DNA of 64,000 bases from DASQEH01 sp038239485. Lineage in GTDB: Bacteria > Actinomycetota > Actinomycetes > Propionibacteriales > Nocardioidaceae. A program made the position numbers and the translations under genes. The notes beneath the pieces are model-generated. The model did no database searches. It worked only from the letters and a program-made list of their open reading frames with translations, and was not told the origin of the DNA. Where the stretch lies: NCBI GenBank assembly GCA_038239485.1, contig JBBSET010000010.1, positions 9,901 through 73,900 on the forward strand, read 5' to 3'. Of the stretch, positions 25,724 to 33,892 are shown one piece after another. Every line of letters begins with the position of its first letter. The first letter of the stretch is position 1.

Positions 25724-26376
25724 GGGCCCTCTCGCGTGGTCTCGCCGCCGCCGCGCTGGTCGCAGGCGCTCTGCTGGTTGCCGGGTGCACGCAGGGGCCG
25801 CCCGCCGCGAAGGCCTACGTCTTCCACCCCGGCAGCTCCCCGATCAAGGTCGACACGCCGGCCCTGCGAGCGCAGAAAGCGGCCGCGCACATCGCCGACT
25901 GCCCCCGGAGCACCCGGGTCGCCTCTGCCGGCCCTCATCGGCTCCCCGCCGTCACGTTGCCGTGCTTGGGCGGCGGAAGGTCCGTCGATCTCGCCGGGCT
26001 GGCCGGTCCGCCGACGATCGTCAACTTCTGGTCCCAGTCATGTGGCCCGTGCCGCACCGAGCTCCCGCTGCTTCAGCGGTTCTCCGTCGCGGCCCGCGGC
26101 ACGGTCAGGATGGTGGGCGTCGACTGGGAGGACTCACAACCCGGCATGGCGATCGCCTTCGCGAAGGCCCTGGGCGTCAGGTACGCGCAGCTGGCCGATC
26201 CCGACGCGGCCACCAGGGCTCCGCTGCAGATATCGGGGCTTCCGACCAGCATCTTCGTCGACTCGACCGGGACCATCGTGCATGTCGAGTACGGAGCCCT
26301 CACCTCTGCCGCGGAGCTGAAAGGCCTGGTGAAGACCTACCTCGGCGTCTCCGTCCCCTTGGGCACCGCCTCGTGA
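25720..26376 (+). CDS. thioredoxin-fold lipoprotein, ResA/TlpA-like (Rv3673c-like)
   Basis: The 218-residue product has a lipoprotein signal peptide with lipobox LVAGC, then a TlpA-type thioredoxin domain with NFWSQSCGPCRTELP (active-site CGPC) and the cis-proline segment SGLPTSIFVDSTG. It is predicted to act outside the membrane as a thiol-disulfide reductant, perhaps in cytochrome c or envelope protein maturation. The GTG start overlaps the nth stop, and its own stop overlaps the following Nudix start. Confidence 0.9.
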   Translation: MRALSRGLAAAALVAGALLVAGCTQGPPAAKAYVFHPGSSPIKVDTPALRAQKAAAHIADCPRSTRVASAGPHRLPAVTLPCLGGGRSVDLAGLAGPPTIVNFWSQSCGPCRTELPLLQRFSVAARGTVRMVGVDWEDSQPGMAIAFAKALGVRYAQLADPDAATRAPLQISGLPTSIFVDSTGTIVHVEYGALTSAAELKGLVKTYLGVSVPLGTAS

Positions 26377-27095
26377 CTACGCGGCGTCGCGAGCAGGCTG
26401 CCTCGTCGCCGGCAACAAGCGGTCTCCCGACCTGGCTGGCGCGGTTGCCCGCCGCGACCCGAGACCTGCCGGCAACCGCCTGGAGCACCTTTCGGCCGCC
26501 CCCCGGGACCATCCCCCGAGCGGCGTCGGTGCTGATCCTGTTCGGAGATGGCGTCGCCGGACCGTTCGTCCTCCTGCTCGAGCGGTCCCACGACATGCGC
26601 TCACACGCCGGTCAGGTCGCCTTTCCCGGCGGCGCACAGGATCCGGGCGACGCAGACGCCGTCGCGGCGGCGCTCCGGGAAGCCGAGGAGGAGACCGGGC
26701 TCGACCCCGCGGGGGTGGAGGTGATCGCGACCTTGGCGACGATGTGGCTACCGCCGAGCAACTTCGAGGTGACGCCGGTCGTGGGCTGGTGGCACACGCC
26801 GAGCGACGTGCGCGCCGTGGACGCCGCCGAGACAGCATCGGTGCATGCGATCGCCCTCGCCGAGCTGCTCGACCCGGCCCACCGGGTCACCATCCGGCAT
26901 CCGTCGGGCTATCTCGGTCCGGCCTTCCTGGTCCGTGACCTCGTCGTCTGGGGCTTCACGGCGGGGCTGCTGGCACGGCTGTTCGCATTCGCCGGTTGGG
27001 AACTGCCCTGGGACGATACCGTGGTGGTTGATCTGCCGGAACAGCTGGCGGCGGGCACGCGGCGCGATCTGAGCCGAATCGAGCGAGAGCGGTGA
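26373..27095 (+). CDS. CoA pyrophosphatase-type Nudix hydrolase (Rv3672c-like)
   Basis: The 240-residue product has the UPF0035/CoA-diphosphatase signature SHAGQVAFPGG ahead of the Nudix box core LREAEEETGL. This subgroup (NUDT7/NUDT8, E. coli NudL) hydrolyses CoA or acyl-CoA to phosphopantetheine and 3',5'-ADP. The N-terminal 35 residues are Arg/Ala-rich and poorly conserved. It starts with the GTG overlapping the upstream stop and ends overlapping the marP start. Confidence 0.88.
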   Translation: MTTRRREQAASSPATSGLPTWLARLPAATRDLPATAWSTFRPPPGTIPRAASVLILFGDGVAGPFVLLLERSHDMRSHAGQVAFPGGAQDPGDADAVAAALREAEEETGLDPAGVEVIATLATMWLPPSNFEVTPVVGWWHTPSDVRAVDAAETASVHAIALAELLDPAHRVTIRHPSGYLGPAFLVRDLVVWGFTAGLLARLFAFAGWELPWDDTVVVDLPEQLAAGTRRDLSRIERER

Positions 27096-28273
27096 ACATG
27101 CTCGACCTCGTCCTTCTTGTCTTCGCCGTCGTCTATGCGCTGTCGGGCTACCGCCAGGGGTTCATCATCGGCTGCGCCTCCACGGCCGGGCTGCTGGTCG
27201 GTGGCTTCATCGGCGTCAAGGTCACTCCGACCCTGCTCGACCACTTCACCAGGGACCTCACGATCTCGGTCGCTGCCCTGGTCATGGTGCTGTTCTGCGC
27301 GTTCGTCGGCCAGGGCGTCGGGGCGCTGGCAGGTGCCACGCTCCGGGACAAGATCACCTGGAGACCCGCCCGCATCGTCGACTCAGTGAGCGGCGGCGCG
27401 CTCAGCGTGGCCGCCATGCTCCTCATCGCCTGGGTCCTCGGGGTCGCAGCGAGCGGAGCCCAGGTGGGCGGACTGAACCGCGAGATCCGTGGCTCACACG
27501 TGCTCGCGGCCGTCAACGGAGTCCTGCCCGGTGGCGCCGACCACGTCCTCGGAGCCTTCAACTCCCTGGTCAACGCCTCGAAGTTCCCCAGCTATCTCGA
27601 GCCGTTCGCACAGGAGCGGATCACCAAGGTCGCGACGCCGTCCGCGGCGGTGCTGGCCCGCCCGGGTGTCCGGGCAGCGAGCGCCAGCGTCGTCAAGATC
27701 GTGGGGTCGGCCGCGTCCTGCAACCAGACACTCGAGGGAAGCGGTTTCGTCGTCGCCGCGGAGCACGTGATGACCAACGCCCACGTGGTTGCCGGCGTGA
27801 GCCATCCTGTCGTCACCGTCGGTGACACGAACTACACCGCCCACATCGTCTATTACGACCCCAGCGTCGACATCGCGGTGATGGACGTCCCCGGTCTCAA
27901 GCAGCCGCCACTGCGTATCGACGTCGCCAAGGCAGCGTCGACCTCGTCAGGCGCTGTCCTCGGCTATCCGGAGAACGGCCCCTTCACCGCGCAACCTGCC
28001 CGGATCCGCGACGAGCAGACACTGCGCAGCTCCGACATCTACGGCAAGGGCACCGTCTACCGCGACACGTACTCGATCTACTCGCAGGTGCGGCAAGGCA
28101 ACTCCGGCGGACCACTGGTCAACCCCGATGGCGAGGTGATCGGAGTCGTCTTCGCGGCGTCGTTGACCGACCCCTCGACCGGGTATGCACTGACGTCCGC
28201 CCAGGTCTCGAAGGCGGCCACCGGGGCGGCGGACTCACAGATCGCCGTGAGCACCGGAGCCTGTGCGGGCTGA
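27092..28273 (+). CDS. marP: membrane serine protease MarP
   Basis: The 393-residue product has an N-terminal CvpA-like domain of about four membrane helices (residues 1-150) followed by a trypsin-like protease domain. Its catalytic triad is His in TNAHVVAG, Asp in VDIAVMDV and Ser in RQGNSGGPLV. In mycobacteria MarP protects intrabacterial pH in acid and cleaves a peptidoglycan hydrolase in the periplasm; a disulfide (Cys near ASCNQT) is plausible. A GTG at 27092 or an ATG at 27098 could start. Its 3' end overlaps the convergent hydrolase gene by 39 bp. Confidence 0.93.
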   Translation: MNMLDLVLLVFAVVYALSGYRQGFIIGCASTAGLLVGGFIGVKVTPTLLDHFTRDLTISVAALVMVLFCAFVGQGVGALAGATLRDKITWRPARIVDSVSGGALSVAAMLLIAWVLGVAASGAQVGGLNREIRGSHVLAAVNGVLPGGADHVLGAFNSLVNASKFPSYLEPFAQERITKVATPSAAVLARPGVRAASASVVKIVGSAASCNQTLEGSGFVVAAEHVMTNAHVVAGVSHPVVTVGDTNYTAHIVYYDPSVDIAVMDVPGLKQPPLRIDVAKAASTSSGAVLGYPENGPFTAQPARIRDEQTLRSSDIYGKGTVYRDTYSIYSQVRQGNSGGPLVNPDGEVIGVVFAASLTDPSTGYALTSAQVSKAATGAADSQIAVSTGACAG

Positions 28274-29161
28274 CAGCCACGCGAGCAGCTCCCGGTTGAA
28301 CGCCGCTGGCGCCTCCTCGTGCGGGAAGTGCCCGACCCCGGGGAGGCGAACCTCGTCGAGCGGCCCGATGAGGTGTCGGGCCGTGGCCGCCACGCTTGCA
28401 TGGCGAAGTGCCGGGTCGGCCATCCCGGTGACCTGCAGCACGGGGACGTCGACGGCGCGCCGCATCGCGCGCGAGAATGCCCGGCCGTCTGCGCGGAGGC
28501 GCGAGCGCAGCAACCAGCGGTGGTATTCGATCGCGCAGTGTGATGACGGCCAATGCGACAGCGCCTCGCTGTAGCGGGTGACCTCGTCGGTGGAGGGAAA
28601 GCTCGACCGCGGCGCGGACCACGCGGTCAGGTGGCTGTCGATGTACTCGCTGCGCCCGATCCTGCGTTCCGGCAGCCAGGGGACCTGCATCGACAGCAGG
28701 TGGCCGACGGCTGTCCGCGTCATGGCCCGGTAGGGCGGACGGAGCAGAACCGACGGATGGGGAGAGGCCACGGCGCAGAGCGCGGCGACCTCGGCCGGGT
28801 GGGCAGCCGCCGTCGCCCAACCGACGAAGCCGCCCCACCCGTGTCCGACCACGACGGCCTCGGGGCTGCCCAGGGAGCGGATCAGCCCCGAGACGTCCGA
28901 AGCGAGGGTCAACGGATCGTATCCGCGGGGGGTCTTGTCACTGCCTCCGTAGCCACGCAGATCCATCGCGACGGCGTGATGGCCGGCGTCGGCGACCGGC
29001 TTCAACTGCTCTCGCCATGCCCACCAGAACTCGGGGAAGCCGTGCAGGAAGAGGACCAGCGGTCCCTCGCCCAGCTCGGCCACATGGAACCGTGCCCCGT
29101 TGGCCGCGACGAAGCGATGCCGCCACGGCCCCTCAGGCTCTGCGATGCGACCCACGGGCAT
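28235..29161 (-). CDS. ephE: EphE-like alpha/beta hydrolase lacking the usual nucleophile
   Basis: The 308-residue product has the epoxide-hydrolase-type oxyanion motif HGFPEFWWAW and the expected order of strands. It ends with GVGHFPHEEAPAAFNREL, which includes the catalytic His. Its elbow, however, reads VVGHGWGGFVG: the position held by Asp (epoxide hydrolase) or Ser (esterase) is Gly, encoded by GGG on the coding strand. It is placed beside marP like M. tuberculosis EphE (Rv3670). Either catalysis uses another residue or the protein is non-enzymatic. The phage-holin-like gene lies upstream on the same strand. Confidence 0.8.
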   Translation of the reverse strand: MPVGRIAEPEGPWRHRFVAANGARFHVAELGEGPLVLFLHGFPEFWWAWREQLKPVADAGHHAVAMDLRGYGGSDKTPRGYDPLTLASDVSGLIRSLGSPEAVVVGHGWGGFVGWATAAAHPAEVAALCAVASPHPSVLLRPPYRAMTRTAVGHLLSMQVPWLPERRIGRSEYIDSHLTAWSAPRSSFPSTDEVTRYSEALSHWPSSHCAIEYHRWLLRSRLRADGRAFSRAMRRAVDVPVLQVTGMADPALRHASVAATARHLIGPLDEVRLPGVGHFPHEEAPAAFNRELLAWLSARTGSGAHGDL

Positions 29162-29187
29162 CGCGGCTCAGCTCGGTCCGGCGTCAC

Positions 29188-29595
29188 TCAGCCCCGTTTG
29201 AGGACCTGCTTGTTGCTCTTCACCGCCGCGATGGTCTGCTCGGGTGCCTTGATCTGCTTGATCTTGCGCAGCCCCAGCAACGCCAGGATCGCCGCCAGCA
29301 GGATGTAGACGCCGAAGACGATGAGAAAGGCCACGGCGTCACCGATGTGAGGGAGCGATGCCAACGCGAAACCGAAGGCGATCGACACCATGATGACAGC
29401 GAGGACGGCCAGGAACCCGGCCACCGCGAACAGGGCTGCACCGATGCCGCCGGCCTTGACGCTGAACTTGAGCTCGCTCTTGGCCAGCTCGATCTCGTCG
29501 CGGATGAGCGCGGAGAAGTCGCCTGTCGTGTCGGCGATCAACCGGCCGATCGTCGGCTCACTCGAGGTGTCCGGGTCCAGCTTGACGGTGCTCAT
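29188..29595 (-). CDS. YqjE/phage-holin-3_6-family membrane protein (Rv3669-like position)
   Basis: The 135-residue product has an N-terminal amphipathic part (LIADTTGDFSALIRDEIELAKSEL) typical of the family. Two membrane helices follow (AGGIGAALFAVAGFLAVLAVIM and VAFLIVFGVYILLAAILALLGL), then a basic tail. These proteins are often named phage holins, but they are chromosomal and their role is unknown. A GAGGAGAGG lies eight bases before the ATG. It is 26 bp upstream of the EphE-like gene, so a two-gene operon is likely. Confidence 0.82.
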   Translation of the reverse strand: MSTVKLDPDTSSEPTIGRLIADTTGDFSALIRDEIELAKSELKFSVKAGGIGAALFAVAGFLAVLAVIMVSIAFGFALASLPHIGDAVAFLIVFGVYILLAAILALLGLRKIKQIKAPEQTIAAVKSNKQVLKRG

Positions 29596-29738
29596 GCAGA
29601 TCCTCTCCTCGCGCAGGCACGGCCCCCGCCGCGTTGTAGGGCATCACCCTACGGCGTTCGGGCTGCCGCTGCGATTCGCCTCGTCGGTGCCGAGGCCTAC
29701 GTCGGGACCGACGCGCGAACCTCAGGACGAGGCGGGCG

Positions 29739-30515
29739 TCAGGAGAAGTCGATCAGCAGACCGTCGTCGGTGGCGTCGGCCGTCACCACGGCCGTACTCC
29801 CCTTGACCCGGGCCCGCAGGCACTCCACGATCCACGGCATCAGCAGACCGTCCGGTCCGCGGCCGTAGCTGTCGTAGAGCGCCCCTGCCTCACTGAGCAG
29901 ATCCTCGCGCGCCTCCGGTGCCAACGACGCCGCCCTGGCGCCGGCCGCCACGAACTCGACCAGGGTCGGCCGGAAGAAGCGCTGCCACTGCCGGAAGGAT
30001 CGCCGCTCCGCCAAGGTGACGATGTCGGAGAACTCGAACGGGTCGTCGCTGTCGGGCGGGACCTCCCCGACAAGTGCCGCCACCTTGCGTACCCAGGGGA
30101 CCTTGTCGTCGCCCGCTCGTCGCACCACGGCGAACACACCACCCGGACGCAGCACCCGCGCGATCTCGGGCAGCGACCGCTCGAGATCCAGCCCCTCGTA
30201 CGCCGGACCGGCCACCACGATGTCGACCGACGAGGCGGACACCGGGAGATCCTCCGCCCGGGCGAGGACGAGATGCGCCTGCGGCGCGGCTCGGCGAAGT
30301 CCGGTCAGCCCGGCGGGGGTCGGCTCTGCAGCGATCACGTCATGGCCCAGGCCGCACAACAGGCCGGTCAGGCCGCCTGCACCCGCGCCCAGCTCCAGCA
30401 TCCTGGTGGGCCCGGACCCGACCAGCCACGCGATCGCCTCCGCGGGCAGCCCGGCCACGCCGGTCGAGGCGCCCTTGACGCCAGCACCCCGGGCGCGTCT
30501 GTCGTCGGCGTCCAT
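29739..30515 (-). CDS. class I SAM-dependent methyltransferase
   Basis: The 258-residue product has the motif-I glycine loop LELGAGAGGLTGLL (about residues 34-47), an acidic motif II (AAEP) and the post-I motif LPVSASSVDIVVAGPAY, followed by LPEIARVLRPGGVFAVV. It is of the UbiE/MenG-like general type. The substrate is not predictable. The start at MDADDRRARG is chosen because upstream residues have no similarity. It is divergent from the Fic-like gene, with 130 bp between. Confidence 0.85.
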   Translation of the reverse strand: MDADDRRARGAGVKGASTGVAGLPAEAIAWLVGSGPTRMLELGAGAGGLTGLLCGLGHDVIAAEPTPAGLTGLRRAAPQAHLVLARAEDLPVSASSVDIVVAGPAYEGLDLERSLPEIARVLRPGGVFAVVRRAGDDKVPWVRKVAALVGEVPPDSDDPFEFSDIVTLAERRSFRQWQRFFRPTLVEFVAAGARAASLAPEAREDLLSEAGALYDSYGRGPDGLLMPWIVECLRARVKGSTAVVTADATDDGLLIDFS

Positions 30516-30645
30516 GGCAAGCCAGGCTATCCGACACTTCGGCTCCCACCGTGCACAGCCGGTCGATCCGGGCCACTCGTCTGCTGCCGGCCGAGGCCAT
30601 CCGGCACTGTCGGTACGACGCGCGCCCGCGGTTAGGCTGCCGAGA

Positions 30646-31371
30646 GTGCACAGCCTGAAGGAGACCATCAGCGCGGCAGCGGGGGCTGAAGGCGTTCCGT
30701 CGGCACTGGCGGCGTCCCGTGACGGGGTGGACTCCCTCCTGCGAGACCGGGGTGTCAGGCGCACGACGCCGACACTGGTGGCGGAGTCCCTCCTGCGGGG
30801 GGCGGCCGCCTCGGCTCAGCTGGCGGGGAGCTCGACCGGGCTGGAGGCTCTCAGGCACGGCGAGGGCGACGTCCTTGCGCGCGGAGCTGCCCGCCTCAAC
30901 GCCGGCGTGCTCGCTCTGGCCCCCGTCGTCGGCAGGTCGCCTCTTCAGGCGCTTGCTCGTCTGCACACGCTCGCCGCTGCCGATCTGGTGGCTGCCGACC
31001 AGCTCGGGCGCCCACGGTCGGGCGATGGGGTCGCCGCTCGCCTGCAGGCACTGTCGGGATGCCTGCAGGCGACCTCCGGCCTCCCGGCCATCGTCGTCGC
31101 CGCGGTCGCCCACGCGGAGATCGCCACGATCGAGCCGTTCGAGACCGGCAACGGACTGGTCGGGCGCGCCTTGGAGCGGCTGGTCCTGGTGGCACGAGGG
31201 GTGGACCCGTCCTCGATGCTGGTGCCTGAGGCCGGACACGCGGCCTTGGCCGACGGGTACCGCGCTGCACTAGCCGCGTACGCCACCGGCTCCGTGACGG
31301 GCGTCCGGACGTGGCTGCTGCACTGCGCGGCCGCTCTCACCGTAGCGGCTGAGGCGAGCCCGCGGCGCTGA
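30646..31371 (+). CDS. Fic-like helical protein with degenerate active-site motif
   Basis: The 241-residue product is almost entirely helical. It contains HAEIATIEPFETGNGLVGRALERL (about residues 147-170), which aligns with the Fic motif HPFxxGNGRxxR except that the catalytic His is Glu and the first Arg is Leu. It is usually annotated as an oxidoreductase or Fic-family protein in actinomycetes, without evidence of activity. With the two residues lost, AMP transfer is improbable; binding or a different transfer reaction is possible. The GTG at 30646 is the start that leaves the conserved SLKETISAAA N-terminus. It is convergent with the HAD gene. Confidence 0.6.
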   Translation: MHSLKETISAAAGAEGVPSALAASRDGVDSLLRDRGVRRTTPTLVAESLLRGAAASAQLAGSSTGLEALRHGEGDVLARGAARLNAGVLALAPVVGRSPLQALARLHTLAAADLVAADQLGRPRSGDGVAARLQALSGCLQATSGLPAIVVAAVAHAEIATIEPFETGNGLVGRALERLVLVARGVDPSSMLVPEAGHAALADGYRAALAAYATGSVTGVRTWLLHCAAALTVAAEASPRR

Positions 31372-31381
31372 CTCCCTGGAC

Positions 31382-31420
31382 GTGCGAGCGGCGTCCTCGT
31401 AAGGACGCCGCCGCTCGCAC
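31382..31420. terminator. long hairpin between convergent Fic-like and HAD genes
   Basis: The arms GTGCGAGCGGCGTCC and GGACGCCGCCGCTCGCAC pair over about 15 bp with a 3-base bulge and a short AT-containing loop. The position 10 bases after the Fic-like stop makes it a good intrinsic terminator, possibly bidirectional. The rest of the 234-bp gap shows nothing I recognise. Confidence 0.6.
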
Positions 31421-31605
31421 ACGGGACACGGGTTACCAGGCGTGCATTCTCGTTGTCGCCTCGGGAGAGACCCAAGTGGCGACTGGACCCTGTATGAAGG
31501 GTGGATCACCGCGTGGGTACCCGGCTCGTATGCGGATTGTTCAGTTCTCCCTTCTGTTGTACGCCGGTTGAGCGGATATGGGAAGACCTCGTCGGCGCGT
31601 CGGTG

Positions 31606-32406
31606 TCAGGCACGCCTCGAGCGGCGGCTGGCGAGCACCGCCGCGCCTGCTGCCGCTCCCGCCCCCAGCGCGACCGCCGCGACGGCGGTCCGACGGGCCT
31701 CGAAGGGCGTCCGTCTGCGCAGTTTTATCGGTTTGGAGAAGTCGAGAACCGGCCAGCCACGCTCAACGGCGGTCTTACGCAGCAGCTTGCCCGGATTGAC
31801 GGCATAAGGATGGCCGACAGCCTCGAGCATGGCGAGGTCGGTCGCTGAATCGCTGTAGGCATACGACCCGTCGAGGTCGTAGCCGTTCTCCTCGGCGAGC
31901 TCGCGGATGGCGACCGCCTTGTTGCCGGCGTAGGCGTAGAACGCGATCTCCCCGGTGTAACGCCCGTCGACCTGGACCATGACCGTCGCGATGACGTGAT
32001 CGGCACCGAGCATCTCGCCGATCGGCTCGGCCACCTCGGCACCCGATGCGGAGACGATGACGACGTCGTGGCCGTCGGCGTGGTGCTGCTCGATCAGGGT
32101 GACCGCTTCCGCATACACCAGGGGGTCCACGATGTGGTGCAAGGTCTCCGCGACGATGTCCTTGACGGTTTGCACGTCCCACCCTGCGGCCTGCTCCGAC
32201 AGGTATCGGCGCATCCGCTCCATCTGGTCGTGATCGGCGCCTCCTACATGGAAGACGAACTGGGCGTACGCGCTCCGCAGCACCGACCTGCGGTTGATCA
32301 GACCACCGTGATAGAACGGCCGGCCGAACGCGAGCGTGCTGGACCTGGCGATGATGGTCTTGTCCAGATCGAAGAACGCAGCAGGCGAACCGGTCGCGCC
32401 AGTCAC
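31606..32406 (-). CDS. HAD-IB family phosphatase (Rv3661-like)
   Basis: The 266-residue product has HAD motif I FFDLDKTIIARSS, motif II VIVSASGAEVAEPIG, the conserved Lys in YAGNKAVAIRELA and motif III/IV YSDSATDLAML. It ends in a membrane-like segment and basic residues (AVAAVALGAGAAAGAAVLASRRSRR). It resembles SerB-type phosphatases of the HAD-IB class, substrates being phosphoserine, lysophosphatidic acid or similar. A GGGGGAGG site precedes the GTG start at 32406. As in M. tuberculosis it lies beside the 6C RNA and the ssd/tad genes. Confidence 0.88.
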   Translation of the reverse strand: MTGATGSPAAFFDLDKTIIARSSTLAFGRPFYHGGLINRRSVLRSAYAQFVFHVGGADHDQMERMRRYLSEQAAGWDVQTVKDIVAETLHHIVDPLVYAEAVTLIEQHHADGHDVVIVSASGAEVAEPIGEMLGADHVIATVMVQVDGRYTGEIAFYAYAGNKAVAIRELAEENGYDLDGSYAYSDSATDLAMLEAVGHPYAVNPGKLLRKTAVERGWPVLDFSKPIKLRRRTPFEARRTAVAAVALGAGAAAGAAVLASRRSRRA

Positions 32407-32512
32407 GGCCGCACCTCCCCCTGAACGTCGTCGTCTGTCGAGGATACGGGGCTCCCCAGCGAGAGCACGGAGCTCTCCTCGCAACTGTTGGAACGTTTTA
32501 CAGCTCCGGGAG

Positions 32513-32518
32513 TACAGT
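32513..32518 (+). promoter_or_regulatory. candidate -10 element for the 6C small RNA
   Basis: TACAGT lies about seven bases before the inferred 5' end of the RNA. A TTGGAA 19 bases upstream could serve as -35, though the spacing is longer than ideal. Seen by eye only. Confidence 0.35.
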
Positions 32519-32524
32519 GAGCGC

Positions 32525-32636
32525 AGAACTCCAGCGGCAACCCCCCCTCGTCGCTGGACTGATGGGTCGGACACCATCCCCCGGAGTCCGAACCCATTGG
32601 CAGCCCCCGGTATCCCCCCACCGGGGGCTGCCCCAT
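32525..32636 (+). ncRNA. 6C small RNA (B11/ncRv13660c type)
   Basis: Three successive hairpins are visible. The first is CCAGCG/CGCTGG (32531-32557) with seven Cs in the loop. The second has arms ATGGGTCGGAC and GTCCGAACCCAT (32562-32597) with TCCCCC in the loop. The last is a perfect 13-bp stem, GGCAGCCCCCGGT/ACCGGGGGCTGCC (32599-32632), around ATCCCCCC. C-runs of at least six in hairpin loops define the actinobacterial 6C RNA class, and the M. tuberculosis copy lies in the same place between Rv3661 and Rv3660c. There it is reported to affect growth and cell-division genes by C-rich-loop pairing. The last hairpin probably also terminates it. The 349-bp gap holds no coding region. Confidence 0.88.
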
Positions 32637-32755
32637 GTCATGGCGCACCCGACCGCAGAGGCGCCACGATCCACAGCCCGGTCAGAGCCGCCATGTCGTC
32701 CACAGCCTCATCGCTGAGCCCCTCGGCACAGGTCGCGGGTGACCAGGCTGTGCGC

Positions 32756-33892
32756 ATGACCGCACGTACCGCGCCTTTCGCGTCGACCGGGTCCACCGGA
32801 CCCGCCGCGCCCCTTGTGGTGACGCGGGACTCCGGCCTCCGCGACGAGATCCTGCGGCTGTGTGTGAAGGCCGCCGTGTCGCCGGAAGTCGTCACCGACG
32901 TCGAGCAGGTGCGTCGCAGCTGGGCGAGCGCCTCCTGCGTCCTGGTCGGCGCGGACTGTGCCGGGGACGTGTCGTCGTTGGCTCTGACCCGCCGGCGCGA
33001 CGTCATCCTGGTCTCGGACCCGCCCGACAGCGCCGCGCTGTGGCGTGCCGCGGTCGCGGTTCACGCAGACCACGTCGCATTGGTCCCCGACGCCGACGGC
33101 TGGCTCGTCGACCGGCTCACGGACTCGATCGACGGGGCGATCGACGCGACCACCGTCGGGGTGGTGGGGGCGAGCGGCGGGGCAGGGGCCTCGACGCTCG
33201 CAGCTGCCCTGGGTCTGACGGCTGCCCGGCGCGGAAGCTGTGCCCTCCTGGTCGACCTGGACCCCCTCGCGGGCGGGCTCGAGCTTGCGGTGGGCTGTGA
33301 GTCGACACCAGGGCTGCGCTGGGCCGACGTCGCGGCGACGCGCGGACACGTCGGGTCGGCCGCCTTGCGTTCGGCGCTGCCGTCGACCGACGGGTTGGCT
33401 GTCTTGTCGTGGGGGGCCTCCTCCGTCCGGAGCAGGCGTAGCGACCTTGATCCGCTCGCGTTGGCCGGCGTGCTGACGACAGGCAAGCGGGGCTGCGACG
33501 TCGTGGTCGCGGACCTGCCTCGGCGCCCGGACGACACGATGCGCGGGGCCGTGCAGGCCGTCGACACGCTGCTGATGGTCTGCACGGCCGACGTCGGCTC
33601 AGCCTCGGCCGGGCATCGGCTGCTCGAACATGTCGAGTCGTGGTGCGCCGACATCCGCCTTGTCGTTCGCCGGCGACGCGACGACGGCCTGGTCGCCGAC
33701 TCCGTCGCGGCCGCGCTCGAGCTGCCGCTCGCGGCTGTGCTTCCCACCCAGCGGGCCGTGGCCCGAGCGATCGACGAAGGACTCGGCCCGCTCGGCAGGG
33801 GGAGCCTCGAACGACGGTGCGCCAGCCTGCTCGACGGCCTCGGGATCGGCGATCCGCGACGGGCGGCGCCCCGGCAGGGAGCTGTCAGATGA
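32756..33892 (+). CDS. ssd: CpaE/TadZ-like septum-site determining protein (Ssd, Rv3660c-like)
   Basis: The 378-residue product has an N-terminal receiver-like region (about 15-120) and a C-terminal MinD/ParA-type ATPase fold with a P-loop-like GASGGAGASTLAAALG (about 133-148; ParA-type first Lys replaced by Gly-Ala). The fold continues with LLVDLDPLAGGLELAVG. It matches the actinobacterial CpaE-like proteins adjacent to Tad genes and helicase. In M. tuberculosis Ssd influences septation; in other bacteria TadZ localises the pilus machine. The ATG at 32756 is favoured. The stop overlaps the tadA start (ATGA). Confidence 0.88.
   Translation: MTARTAPFASTGSTGPAAPLVVTRDSGLRDEILRLCVKAAVSPEVVTDVEQVRRSWASASCVLVGADCAGDVSSLALTRRRDVILVSDPPDSAALWRAAVAVHADHVALVPDADGWLVDRLTDSIDGAIDATTVGVVGASGGAGASTLAAALGLTAARRGSCALLVDLDPLAGGLELAVGCESTPGLRWADVAATRGHVGSAALRSALPSTDGLAVLSWGASSVRSRRSDLDPLALAGVLTTGKRGCDVVVADLPRRPDDTMRGAVQAVDTLLMVCTADVGSASAGHRLLEHVESWCADIRLVVRRRRDDGLVADSVAAALELPLAAVLPTQRAVARAIDEGLGPLGRGSLERRCASLLDGLGIGDPRRAAPRQGAVR

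Noticed and set aside
29188..29595. Prophage holin
   Set aside because: The family name is misleading; the gene is part of the conserved marP neighbourhood and no other phage genes are near.
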